DNA of 50,317 nt, taken from contig JAIUMA010000018.1 in NCBI GenBank assembly GCA_022565795.1, positions 1-50,317 of the forward strand. The letters are read 5' to 3'. Below the pieces are notes generated by a model that was not told the origin of the DNA, ran no database searches, and saw only the letters and a list, made by a program, of their open reading frames with translations. The DNA is from Balneolia bacterium. Lineage in GTDB: Bacteria; Bacteroidota; Rhodothermia; Balneolales; Cyclonatronaceae. The stretch's first letter is position 1, and each line of letters starts with the position of its first letter. Both the position numbers and the translations under genes were made by a program. Below are positions 42,611 through 50,317 of this stretch, piece after piece.

Positions 42611-43987
42611 ATGGCTAAAGCGAAAACAAGCTATCAGTGTAAAGAGTGCGGATATATGACCAGCCGCTGGCTCGGCAACTGCCCAACCTGTAAAAGCTGG
42701 AACAGTTTTGAGGAAGTCACTCAGGAGTCTGAGTCATCTGCACAAAAAACGCATCGCGCCAGACTGGAGACGCCCGGTAATGATAATACAACCGAAGCCC
42801 GCAAGCTCAGCGAAATCCGTATTGATGAAACCGCGCGTGAAACGACCGGAATGAGTGAGTTTGACCGTGTTCTCGGCGGCGGTATGGTGAAAGGCTCCTT
42901 TACTCTGCTGGGCGGTGATCCCGGCGTGGGAAAATCCACATTGGCCCTCCAGCTGGCGGGGAGAAGAAGCGACCTCACAATTTTGTACTGCTCGGGAGAG
43001 GAATCCGCAGGTCAGATTCGTCAGCGTGCCGATCGTATGAAGGTAACTTCCGAAAACCTGCACGTCTATACAGAAACGGACATCAGCAAAATTCAGCAGG
43101 CGGTAGATAAGCTGAAGCCGGATGTGCTAATCATCGATTCTATACAAACCGTCTATCGTCCGGAAATCACCAGTATGCCCGGTAGCGTAGCTCAGATACG
43201 AGAATGCGCCGGACTGCTGATGCGCCTTGCCAAACTCACGAACCTGACTACTTTTGTAATCGGGCACGTTACTAAGGACGGAGATTTAGCCGGTCCGCGC
43301 GTTTTGGAGCATATGGTAGACGTAGTGCTACAGTTTGAAGGTGACAAACAGCTGAACTATCGCCTGCTTAGGACGTTAAAAAACCGATTCGGTCGCACCC
43401 ACGAAGTTGGCGTGTTTGAGATGAATGAAGCGGGACTGCGTGATGTCACCAATCCGTCAGAGCTGTTTCTTTCAGGCTTCACGGAAGGAATAAGCGGGAA
43501 TGCGGCTGCATGCATAATGGAGGGAAACCGTGCCATCATCCTTGAAGTACAGGCGCTCGTAACGCCCGCCTCTTACGGCACACCGCAGCGCACGGCATCT
43601 GGATACGATCAGAAACGTCTTTCTCTGCTCATAGCCGTTCTTGAAAAAAGGCTGGGCTATCGTTTCGGTGATAAAGATGTATTCCTGAATGTGGCCGGCG
43701 GAATTAAGCTCAGCGATACTGCATCTGACCTTGCCATTGTATCTGCGCTTGTATCAAGCTACCTCGACAAAGCCATACCTGAGCGTAATCTGCTGATAGG
43801 TGAGGTAGGACTAGGAGCCGAAATACGTCACGTAAGCGGGCTTGAAACCAGAATAAGAGAGGCAGAAAAAACAGGTTTCAGGAGAATCTTCGTACCGGGA
43901 GGCACATCAGAAAGGGGAAGTAAAAAAACGGAGTTTGTCAACCAGCTTCATCAGGTGAACAGACATCTGTTTGGAGACAAAAAATGA
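42611..43987 (+). CDS. radA: DNA repair protein RadA
   Basis: A RecA-like helicase that helps branch migration and recombination intermediates. A C4 zinc finger (C10, C13, C24, C27 in QCKECGYMTSRWLGNCPTC) is followed by the ATPase with GGDPGVGKST (Walker A), ILYCSGEES and the RadA-specific KNRFG motif, then the Lon-protease-like domain (about 340-458) ending in VNRHLFG. Length 458 is standard. Starts 17 bases after the UPF0104 gene; own terminator downstream. Confidence 0.96.
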   Translation: MAKAKTSYQCKECGYMTSRWLGNCPTCKSWNSFEEVTQESESSAQKTHRARLETPGNDNTTEARKLSEIRIDETARETTGMSEFDRVLGGGMVKGSFTLLGGDPGVGKSTLALQLAGRRSDLTILYCSGEESAGQIRQRADRMKVTSENLHVYTETDISKIQQAVDKLKPDVLIIDSIQTVYRPEITSMPGSVAQIRECAGLLMRLAKLTNLTTFVIGHVTKDGDLAGPRVLEHMVDVVLQFEGDKQLNYRLLRTLKNRFGRTHEVGVFEMNEAGLRDVTNPSELFLSGFTEGISGNAAACIMEGNRAIILEVQALVTPASYGTPQRTASGYDQKRLSLLIAVLEKRLGYRFGDKDVFLNVAGGIKLSDTASDLAIVSALVSSYLDKAIPERNLLIGEVGLGAEIRHVSGLETRIREAEKTGFRRIFVPGGTSERGSKKTEFVNQLHQVNRHLFGDKK

Positions 43988-44060
43988 TGTTGCGTGTTGA
44001 GTGGGGCTCAAGCTCTGATTTCGATACATACATCTCGAATGTGACAAACCCTGAGCCTTG

Positions 44061-44088
44061 GACCCTTGGCTTTTGTCCAGGGTCTTTT
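44061..44088 (+). terminator. Probable terminator of radA
   Basis: GACCCTTGG pairs with CCAGGGTC (one bulged T) and is followed by TTTT, 73 bases after the radA stop. Confidence 0.6.
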
Positions 44089-44131
44089 GTGTTTCGTCCA
44101 ATCAATGCTGATTGTCCACTGATTCCCGGGC

Positions 44132-44160
44132 AAAAAAAAACCGTCGGGAGATGACGGTTT
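44132..44160 (-). terminator. Terminator of rpsU
   Basis: On the minus strand AAACCGTC and GACGGTTT form a stem followed by a nine-T run, about 80 bases after the rpsU stop. Confidence 0.85.
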
Positions 44161-44238
44161 TAAAAAACTATACAGGATGATGAAGCTATGAAAGCATCAC
44201 ATCCTAAAAATCAGCGAAAGCCGAATCGGTTTACAGAA

Positions 44239-44433
44239 TTAGTAGTTGAAACGCTGGCGGCGACGCTCTTCACGCACGCTCTTCTTAAGCGCTTCACGCT
44301 TTTCTTCAGAAGGCTTGGTATATTGCTGACGCTCCTTATATTCCATCAAAATTCTGGAACGGGTGATAAGTTTTTTAAAACGGTTGATCGCGCGATCAAC
44401 GCTTTCGTTATCTTTAACTTTAACTCCGATCAT
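44239..44433 (-). CDS. rpsU: 30S ribosomal protein S21
   Basis: A 64-residue basic protein. MIGVKVKDNESVDRAINRFKK followed by a lysine/arginine-rich helix ending REERRRQRFNY is the S21 pattern. S21 sits near the anti-Shine-Dalgarno region of 16S rRNA. The gene is monocistronic, convergent with radA and divergent from the ABC-F gene (44 bases). Confidence 0.95.
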   Translation of the reverse strand: MIGVKVKDNESVDRAINRFKKLITRSRILMEYKERQQYTKPSEEKREALKKSVREERRRQRFNY

Positions 44434-44477
44434 GTACTCTTAAAAAGATTAAAAATTAAATAGGTGATTACGTCTAA

Positions 44478-46529
44478 ATGTTGACAATCTCTAATATAAC
44501 ACTTTTTATTTCCAACTTCTGCATTTTCTCAAAACTTAATTTTCAGGCGAGTAAAGGAGACCGAATCGGCCTTGTAGGGCCAAACGGGGCAGGTAAAACA
44601 ACATTGCTAAGACTAATCGCGGGTCGTTATGAACCGGAGCAGGGTTCGGTTAACCTCCAGAAAGACAGTAAGGTAGGCTTTCTCGAGCAGGACGTATTGG
44701 AAATCAGTCTGGACCAGTCTGTCCGCGAATTTGCGCTTCATGCTTTTGATGAGGTGAAGGATATCGAAAAGAGGTTAAACGAAATTGGTCTTAAAATATC
44801 CGAGCAAACCGACTATGAGAGCGAAGGATACATGAAGCTGCTCGAAGAGATGGAGCGACTCAACAATCGGTTTGTGATGCTTGAGGGAGACCGGATTGAG
44901 TCAAAAACCGAGGAAGTTCTTGAAGGGCTTGGTTTTTCTACTGAGGAGCTTTCCCAGCCGCTGGAGCGCTTCAGCGGAGGATGGCGGATGAGGGCGGTAT
45001 TGGCTAAGCTACTTCTTCAGCGTCCGGATGTGCTCATGCTTGATGAGCCAACCAACCACCTTGATATCGACTCCATCGAGTGGCTCGAGCAGTATCTGAA
45101 AACCTATGAAGGCGCAGTTGTAATTGTGAGTCACGACCGCTTTTTCCTGAATAGAATGGTGACCCAAATCGCAGAGCTGCGTAATAAGAAAATCTTCACC
45201 TACACGGGCAATTACGACAAATTCGAGGTTCAGCGGCAGGAGCAGGTTGAGCAGCAGCAGCGTGAGTTTGAAGCCCAGCAGAAAGAGATTGCCGAGACAG
45301 AGCGCTTCATAGAGCGCTTCCGCTATAAAGCCACCAAAGCCAAGCAGGTGCAGAGCAGGGTGAAGGCGCTCGATAAGGTGGAGCGAATCGAGGAGCCTGA
45401 TGGCGGCAATAAGCAGATGGCTTTTCGTTTTCCGGATCCGCCGCAGTCAGGAAAAGTGGTGATGGAAATCAAAAATCTCCTTAAAACCTATCCGGTGCCT
45501 GACGGAGGCAAAAACGTTCGCGTTTTCACTGAGGCTCAGGATCTTCATATTGAGCGCGGAGACAAAATTGCACTCATTGGTCCGAATGGTGCCGGAAAGT
45601 CCACGCTCGCCCGAATTTTATATGGTCAGGAGCCTTTTGATGGCAGCAGATCAGAGGGCCATAATGTACTCATGACTTTTTTCGCGCAGCACCTGGCGGA
45701 CGTGCTGGAATCCAACCGAACGGTACTTGAAGAGATGGAATCCGAAGCCCGCACATCTGAGGTCAGGTCGCGTATCCGGAGTATACTGGGAAGCTTTTTG
45801 TTTTCAGGTGATGATGTGTTCAAGCCTATTTCTGTGCTTAGCGGTGGTGAGCGAGGGAGGGTGGCTCTTGCGAAAACGTTGCTTCAGCCGGCCAACTTCC
45901 TCATTCTTGATGAGCCTACTAACCACCTGGACATGAGCTCAAAAGAAGTGCTTATTCAGGCTCTGAATGAGTATAAAGGAACCATTCTGGCAGTAAGTCA
46001 CGACCGCTATTTCCTAAGTCAGTTTGCCACTAAAATCTGGAGGGTTGAAGGCGGACGCGTTATGGAGTACGATGGCGGCTACGATTACTATGAGTGGAAG
46101 AGAGGCAAACAGCAGGAAGAGTCAGCGCAGTCTGAATCCGTTAAAAAATCCCATACTGAAAAGGACAAAAAAGCAATTCCCCAACAACCTGATGACAGGC
46201 GTGCAGGTCCTAAAAGCAAGGATCAGAAGCGTATGGAAGCCGAGATCCGCAAGAAGTTTGGCAACAGGACGCGAGTCCTTCGCAAAGAGATAGCTGAGTG
46301 CGAAAAACAGATGGCAGAGTTTGAGTCTCAAAAAGCCGAGCTCGATAACAAGCTTGCAGACACTGATTTTTATCAGTCGGAGGGAGCGGCTGATGCGGTT
46401 AAAGAGCACAGTCGTCTGGTTAGAAAGCTCGATGAAATCACGGAGAAGTGGGCCGAACGTTCTGAGGAGCTTGAACAAATTGAACAGGCTCAGGAAGGTG
46501 AACTGGAAAAACTTGCCGCTCAGAGCTGA
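44478..46529 (+). CDS. ABC-F family ATPase
   Basis: A soluble twin-ATPase protein of 683 residues, of the kind that acts on ribosomes. Walker A motifs are GPNGAGKTT and GPNGAGKST, signatures FSGGWRMR and LSGGERGR, Walker B plus H-loop LDEPTNHLD...SHDR in both halves, joined by the helical interdomain linker (residues about 245-330, rich in Gln/Glu). A C-terminal extension of about 140 residues ends in a coiled coil (KQMAEFESQKAELDNKLAD), as in Uup/YdiF-type members, which can bind DNA or ribosomes. No transmembrane partner is present. Confidence 0.93.
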   Translation: MLTISNITLFISNFCIFSKLNFQASKGDRIGLVGPNGAGKTTLLRLIAGRYEPEQGSVNLQKDSKVGFLEQDVLEISLDQSVREFALHAFDEVKDIEKRLNEIGLKISEQTDYESEGYMKLLEEMERLNNRFVMLEGDRIESKTEEVLEGLGFSTEELSQPLERFSGGWRMRAVLAKLLLQRPDVLMLDEPTNHLDIDSIEWLEQYLKTYEGAVVIVSHDRFFLNRMVTQIAELRNKKIFTYTGNYDKFEVQRQEQVEQQQREFEAQQKEIAETERFIERFRYKATKAKQVQSRVKALDKVERIEEPDGGNKQMAFRFPDPPQSGKVVMEIKNLLKTYPVPDGGKNVRVFTEAQDLHIERGDKIALIGPNGAGKSTLARILYGQEPFDGSRSEGHNVLMTFFAQHLADVLESNRTVLEEMESEARTSEVRSRIRSILGSFLFSGDDVFKPISVLSGGERGRVALAKTLLQPANFLILDEPTNHLDMSSKEVLIQALNEYKGTILAVSHDRYFLSQFATKIWRVEGGRVMEYDGGYDYYEWKRGKQQEESAQSESVKKSHTEKDKKAIPQQPDDRRAGPKSKDQKRMEAEIRKKFGNRTRVLRKEIAECEKQMAEFESQKAELDNKLADTDFYQSEGAADAVKEHSRLVRKLDEITEKWAERSEELEQIEQAQEGELEKLAAQS

Positions 46530-46715
46530 AATTTTCTAACGGCTTAGTCTTAAGGTAGCCGGAAGAGGCTTCGTTCAGGGTAATCGGTTAATGTAAGGCG
46601 CTGAAAGTAAGCGTATTGCATCAAATATTATACCTAATGCACCCGTTCTATATTATCTTTATATTATGATTTCGCTAAAGTGCGCGATCTATTAAACAGA
46701 GTGTAGAACAACGGT

Positions 46716-47468
46716 ATGGCCGACAAACTGCAGAAGCAGCGTTTTGAGTATAAATATCACGTTAATGAGTACACCGCTCTTGCGATTCGTGATTTTGTCT
46801 CTTCCTACCTGGATTTGGATGAATATGGTGCTACGCGCCCGGATTTATCTTATCCCGTGCACAGTCTGTATTTGGATTCACCTGGCTATAAAACCTACAT
46901 GGATACCATAAACGGTGAGCGTAACAGGTATAAGCTTCGGATACGCTATTACGAAACCGGCGTCGATGGACCGGTCTTTTTTGAGATGAAACGACGCATA
47001 AATCAAATTATAGCCAAAAAGCGGGCCAAGGTTTACCGAAGCGCTGCCGAATCCATTCTTAATGGCCACTTTGCAGTTGAAGAAGATCTCGTAGACCCGA
47101 ATCCTGACAGTCTTGACGCCATCATCTCAATTTCAGAAAAGATTAATCACATTTCTGCGCGTCCGGCGGTTCACGTTTCCTACATGCGAGAAGCCTGGAT
47201 GGCTGATGGTAATAACAAGATTCGTGTCACTATGGACCGGAACGTTCAGTCTGAACCTGTAGACGGGCTGGTTTTTAAGAATGAGATGATTGACCCAATC
47301 AGCGTTTTTGGAAATACCGTAATTCTGGAACTCAAATTTACGGACCGTTTTCCAGACTGGTTTAAAACGCTTGTACAGATTTTCGGTCTAAGACAAGGCT
47401 CTGCTGCCAAATATGTTGACGGCCTTCAGTATCTCGGGAGACAGCACAGGGTACCAATCAGGTTTTAA
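46716..47468 (+). CDS. VTC-domain polyphosphate polymerase-like protein
   Basis: A 250-residue triphosphate-tunnel protein of the VTC/CYTH type. Tunnel residues appear in order: QRFEYKYHV (Lys13), SLYLDSP with YxxYMDTINGERNRYKLRIRYY (Lys73, Arg75, Arg77), VFFEMKRR (Glu90, Lys92), KKRAKV (101-106), and VILELKF near the C-terminus. In yeast the VTC catalytic subunit polymerises phosphate from ATP and pushes the chain through a membrane. Here the membrane partner is probably the DUF4956 protein, 27 bases downstream. Confidence 0.88.
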   Translation: MADKLQKQRFEYKYHVNEYTALAIRDFVSSYLDLDEYGATRPDLSYPVHSLYLDSPGYKTYMDTINGERNRYKLRIRYYETGVDGPVFFEMKRRINQIIAKKRAKVYRSAAESILNGHFAVEEDLVDPNPDSLDAIISISEKINHISARPAVHVSYMREAWMADGNNKIRVTMDRNVQSEPVDGLVFKNEMIDPISVFGNTVILELKFTDRFPDWFKTLVQIFGLRQGSAAKYVDGLQYLGRQHRVPIRF

Positions 47469-47495
47469 TTACTAATTCGAAATAAATATATAAGT

Positions 47496-48182
47496 ATGAA
47501 CGAATGGCTGTTTTTCGGGGACACAGCTCCGCTGCCAACTGATGTTCCTACGCTTGTGATGGCACTTCTCCTGGCATTTATGTGTGGTCAGGTGATGGCT
47601 TGGGTTTACATGTACACCCACACCGGCTTATCCTACTCAAGGAACTTTGTAAGCTCACTCATTATCCTTCCTGTAACCGTGGCCACGGTAATGACCGTGC
47701 TGGATAACAACCTTGTTACCGCCTTCAGTCTTCTTGCGGTGTTTGCCATTGTGCGATTCAGAAATATTGTGCGGGATACGCTGGATGCCATCTACATTCT
47801 CAGCATGATTGTGGTAGGTATGGCCTGTGGAACGCAAAAGTTTACTACCGCTGCTATTGCAACCCTCACCATGGGACTGATTCTCATTTATCTTTGGTAC
47901 ACTTCTTTCGGAAGTCGTCAGCGCTACGACATCATCCTGAACATGAACTGGGTAAGGCCGCTGTCCGAGATTTCTGCTCTTCATAAGCTGCTCGACCGGC
48001 ATTCCCTTAAAAAGGTGCTGGTGAGCGAACGCACAACGGGTGAAGACAGAGGTGTTGATGTCTCTTTCAGACTGCTTCTGCGTGATCCGAACCGCACCGA
48101 TTTGCTTATCAATGAACTGCGCCAAATGGAAGGCATTCAGCGCCTTACGAGCATGAAGGCCGAAGACGAGTCGGAGGTATAA
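47496..48182 (+). CDS. DUF4956 integral membrane protein
   Basis: A 228-residue protein with about four or five membrane helices in residues 15-150 (segments LVMALLLAFMCGQVMAWVYM, SLIILPVTVATVMTVL, FSLLAVFAIVRFRNIVRDTL and LTMGLILIYLWYTSF) and a soluble C-terminal domain of about 75 residues. The conserved core AIVRFRNIVRDTLDAIY matches DUF4956, a family often found beside VTC-domain genes. It starts 27 bases after that gene and 3 bases before the adaptor gene. A polyphosphate channel role is inferred from the neighbourhood. Confidence 0.85.
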   Translation: MNEWLFFGDTAPLPTDVPTLVMALLLAFMCGQVMAWVYMYTHTGLSYSRNFVSSLIILPVTVATVMTVLDNNLVTAFSLLAVFAIVRFRNIVRDTLDAIYILSMIVVGMACGTQKFTTAAIATLTMGLILIYLWYTSFGSRQRYDIILNMNWVRPLSEISALHKLLDRHSLKKVLVSERTTGEDRGVDVSFRLLLRDPNRTDLLINELRQMEGIQRLTSMKAEDESEV

Positions 48183-48185
48183 ATC

Positions 48186-49298
48186 ATGAATCAGTCTCAG
48201 AATCAGAACTTCGACCAAAAACCGGTACCGATTCCACCCAGCCAGCGCTGGCGTGAGTTTCGCATTCGTTTTATTCCGGTAATCATGTTTGGGATTGCCC
48301 TCATCGTTATTCTCACGCTTTGGGAAGAGCGCGTACGGTCACCCGATTTTATTGGCAGGGTGATGGCACCCCAGGCGGTAATCACCGCTCCCTCAGACGG
48401 ACTTCTAACCTCAGTTGATGTCGCTGACTTCAGCTTTGTGGAGTCGGGTATGGCATTTGCCAGAATCAACCGTGCTGTTCCGGAAGAACTGAACGCGCGT
48501 CGGAATCAGGTTTTGGCCGAAATAGACTACATCCGCACATCAATGTATCCGGTTCAAACCCAACAGCGCAGCTTCGTTGACTACCAGGGATTGCGTCTGG
48601 ACTGGATGGAAAAGCGCCTTGAGCAGTCAGCGCTACGTGCTGATTCTGTTTTTATCGAGAATGAGTTCCGCCGCACGCAACGACTTTTCGAATCCGGTTT
48701 TGTTGAAGAACAAGTGTTTGATGAAGTGAGCGCGCGTCGTGAAGTCAATAACGTGAGCCTTCGTGAGGTAACTGCGCTTATGCAGGATCTGGAGCAGCAG
48801 TTTGAAAACATCGGGGAAACCATCAGCTTTTCGGAAGACTACAGCGCGCGTACTATTGATGCCGCCATTCAGGTGCAGCTGGCCGAGCTGGAAGTAATTG
48901 AGAATGAATTTGGAAGTATTTTGGTGTCGTCGCCGGTATCCGGAATTCTGCTTGATCTGACAAAAAGCGCTGGCTCTTGGATCTCAAGGGGGGATACCAT
49001 CGCCGTTGTTGAAGCACGTGAATCAGAATATATCGTAGGATATCTGAGACAGCCTTTCTCTGTTCGTCCGGAAGTTGGGATGAAGGTTGAAGTTAGAAGC
49101 CGCAAAGTTGACCGCAGTCGTTATGAGGCCGAAATTTCAGAGATGGGCGCGCAGATCAGGCCCATCAGTCAGGATATGCAGCGTCCTGGAATGACATTTG
49201 AAAGCGGCCTTCCCGTAAAGATTAAGATTAGTGAAGAGTTTGCTGATGTATTCTATCCAGGCGAGCTGGTCGATTTAATTCTGCAGCCTGCACTTTAA
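48186..49298 (+). CDS. HlyD-family periplasmic adaptor (membrane fusion protein)
   Basis: A 370-residue efflux adaptor. One membrane helix at residues 31-47 (FIPVIMFGIALIVILTL) leads into the first lipoyl half (ITAPSDGLLTSVDVADFSFVESG), a helical hairpin of about 130 residues (RRNQVLAEIDYIRTSMYP to QFENIGE), the second lipoyl half (VSSPVSGILLDLTKSAGSWISRG) and a beta-barrel domain to the end. No transporter ATPase or outer-membrane factor is adjacent. Start ATG at 48186 follows the DUF4956 stop by 3 bases, so translation is coupled. Confidence 0.9.
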   Translation: MNQSQNQNFDQKPVPIPPSQRWREFRIRFIPVIMFGIALIVILTLWEERVRSPDFIGRVMAPQAVITAPSDGLLTSVDVADFSFVESGMAFARINRAVPEELNARRNQVLAEIDYIRTSMYPVQTQQRSFVDYQGLRLDWMEKRLEQSALRADSVFIENEFRRTQRLFESGFVEEQVFDEVSARREVNNVSLREVTALMQDLEQQFENIGETISFSEDYSARTIDAAIQVQLAELEVIENEFGSILVSSPVSGILLDLTKSAGSWISRGDTIAVVEARESEYIVGYLRQPFSVRPEVGMKVEVRSRKVDRSRYEAEISEMGAQIRPISQDMQRPGMTFESGLPVKIKISEEFADVFYPGELVDLILQPAL

Positions 49299-49321
49299 GC
49301 AAAGGCTAATGTTATATAAAA

Positions 49322-49353
49322 ATAAGCCCGCCTGATCTCTCAGGCGGGCTTAT
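49322..49353 (+). terminator. Terminator-like hairpin after the VTC operon
   Basis: A perfect 14-bp stem (ATAAGCCCGCCTGA with its complement) and 4-base loop, 23 bases after the adaptor stop. The T-run comes only later (49366 on), so termination may be partial. Confidence 0.75.
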
Positions 49354-49549
49354 GCGTTTAATAGCGTTTTTTAACTCTCTCTTTAGGAAATAGCTGTGTT
49401 CTCAGGTTAATCAAGTGTCTGAGGCAAAGATATGAGGTCGTGGTGACAGCATAGTGTCACTGCTTTTTTTGTTTATAGAAAAATTTTTTAGATATGTTCG
49501 GGGATGGATGTTCAGATGCCTGAATCGGCGATTTCCACCTGTTTCACCA

Positions 49550-49602
49550 CGAGGGGTTGAAACCCCTCGCTACGATGTCCGCCGTACCCAGAAGGGCACT
49601 TT
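49550..49602 (+). repeat. REP-like palindrome with conserved tail, copy B
   Basis: CGAGGGGTT-GA-AACCCCTCG (49550-49569) is followed by GCTACGATGTC and CCGTACCCAGAAGGGCACT. Same family as copy A at 12830; the stem base pair C-G has become G-C on both sides. Confidence 0.75.
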
Positions 49603-49709
49603 GGATTCAGGCATATTTGTCACAATCATCCATCAAATCCTAGGTATCCTGGTCTTCCTTAATAATCACTAAACTACCTCCCAAAGCCCGAATTTGACCC
49701 GTGTGCCCA

Positions 49710-49793
49710 CAGGCTGTAGGCCTGAACGGTCATAGCCCGGCGGCAACGCCCCGGGTGTATGACGCACCGCAGATTCCCAGGCTGTAAGCCTGG
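49710..49793 (+). repeat. REP cluster, forward half
   Basis: Three hairpins in a row: CAGGC-tgtag-GCCTG (49710-49724), a palindrome within GGTCATAGCCCGGCGGCAAC (49728 on), and CCAGGC-tgtaa-GCCTGG (49777-49793). Confidence 0.7.
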
Positions 49794-49903
49794 ACCAGAC
49801 GGGATTTTAAATCACCACGAAATTCGATCGCTGTTTTATATAGCTGAACTCACCTTGCAGCCTCTGGATTGAATGTAGCTCAGATATTCGCCTTTGGGCT
49901 CGT

Positions 49904-49986
49904 GCAGGCCTACAGCCTGCGCATAATGGGTGGATTCATAACCTGAGGCGTTGCCTCAGGCTATGACCGTTGAGGCTTACAGCCTC
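49904..49986 (-). repeat. REP cluster, inverted half
   Basis: GCAGGC-ctaca-GCCTGC (49904-49920), CCTGAGGC-gtt-GCCTCAGG (49942-49960) within TCATAACC...GGCTATGACCG, and GAGGC-ttaca-GCCTC (49972-49986). Each matches one member of the forward half in reverse orientation. Confidence 0.7.
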
Positions 49987-49989
49987 TGG

Positions 49990-50317
49990 ATGTGATCCCA
50001 AAAAATATTGGGGCTATCTAAATTAGGATGAATAGGAATTAAGGAGTTTTAGGATATCCGGGTCATAGAAAACTAACTCCAGTATCGACTCATGATGCCT
50101 GTCTAACCACGAGCAAAGCCCCTCTCCTGCATAAGAAACTGAAGAAAATCCTTCCTGGTATTCAAGGAGAGGGGTTGGGGTGAGGTCTAACACGGCAGGC
50201 GAACCATGATTTTCTTGATGTGTATGATGACCGGGATTGTACAGGGCGGTATTCACCTTTACAGAACCGAATTGTACTTTATTCATAGAATCCAACGTGG
50301 TCATCGTGCAGGTCTAC
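49990..50317. other. Terminal gene-free stretch with an inverted repeat
   Basis: CCCCTCTCCT (50119-50128) and AGGAGAGGGG (50165-50174) form a 10-bp perfect inverted repeat in a sequence of the widely seen CTCACCCCAACCCCTCTCC type. The 93-codon minus-strand frame across it (50023-50304) is judged repeat-derived. Nothing else is recognised before the window edge. Confidence 0.5.

Noticed and set aside
49454-49672. 72-codon plus-strand ORF
   Set aside because: It spans the REP palindrome and its tail; the middle of the peptide is a direct translation of the repeat.
50023-50304. 93-codon minus-strand ORF at the window end
   Set aside because: The DLTPTPLLEYQEG segment translates a common intergenic repeat and the C-terminus translates an AGGATGAATAGGAATTAAGG-type repeat. 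No family resemblance.
1-50317. tRNA, rRNA, CRISPR arrays, complete insertion sequences
   Set aside because: No T-arm plus acceptor pairing typical of tRNA, no rRNA-like stretch, no regularly spaced identical repeats, and no transposase or integrase coding sequence were seen by eye. A tRNAscan and ISfinder run would settle this.

Overview
The window looks like a chromosomal segment of a Balneolota/Rhodothermota-type member of the Bacteroidota-Rhodothermota superphylum. The main clues are a secreted zinc carboxypeptidase with a type IX secretion (T9SS) sorting tail (NYPNPFNPDTSIQF), a DUF3078 outer-membrane barrel, a SusC-like TonB receptor with a carboxypeptidase-regulatory domain, A/T-rich leaders with few Shine-Dalgarno sites, several TTG starts, and promoters of the TTGACA-17-TATATTTG kind. 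The lineage call is an inference from protein style. No rRNA, tRNA, CRISPR array or complete transposon was seen.

Layout. 1-11.5 kb is ordinary housekeeping: the 3' part of gcvP, a lipoprotein hydrolase, pyrR, a DUF3078 barrel, a group II PLP decarboxylase, a secreted M14 carboxypeptidase, murB, and a pterin pair (PTPS-II-like enzyme plus folE2). 11.6-14.4 kb is a decaying accessory interval: a frameshifted outer-membrane gene, REP-like palindromes and duplicated 45-bp units, an orphan small gene, and a toxin-antitoxin pair whose PIN toxin carries a 1-nt frameshift. 14.4-22.1 kb is a sulfur island on the minus strand (YeeE/YedE, DUF6691, MBL-rhodanese persulfide dioxygenase, SulP, SLC13-RCK, rhodanese). 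A GntR/HutC regulator is divergent from it, and matching palindromes overlap the -35 boxes of both divergent promoters.

22.2-30.6 kb holds a thioesterase, an SDR, then the most unusual locus: an ATP-grasp ligase, a 661-aa protein with a papain-like Cys/His/Asn signature, and an alanine-racemase-like enzyme, apparently one operon with a structured leader containing a 32-codon ORF. A hybrid histidine kinase follows. 30.7-37 kb carries a single-domain voltage-gated cation channel with an unusually acidic pore motif, a 2'-5' RNA ligase-like protein, and a phosphatase plus TonB receptor pair. 37-46.5 kb is housekeeping again (pdxH, dusB, fbaB, a nitronate monooxygenase-like gene, a YbhN-type flippase-like protein, radA, rpsU, an ABC-F ATPase). 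46.7-49.3 kb is a tight three-gene operon of a VTC polyphosphate-polymerase-like protein, DUF4956 membrane protein and HlyD-type adaptor. The last kilobase is REP-like palindromes without a credible gene.

The best candidates for an undescribed system are the ATP-grasp/papain-like/racemase operon (23.7-28.3 kb) and the VTC-DUF4956-HlyD operon. The best supported regulatory observation is the mirrored operator arrangement at 21.14-21.33 kb.
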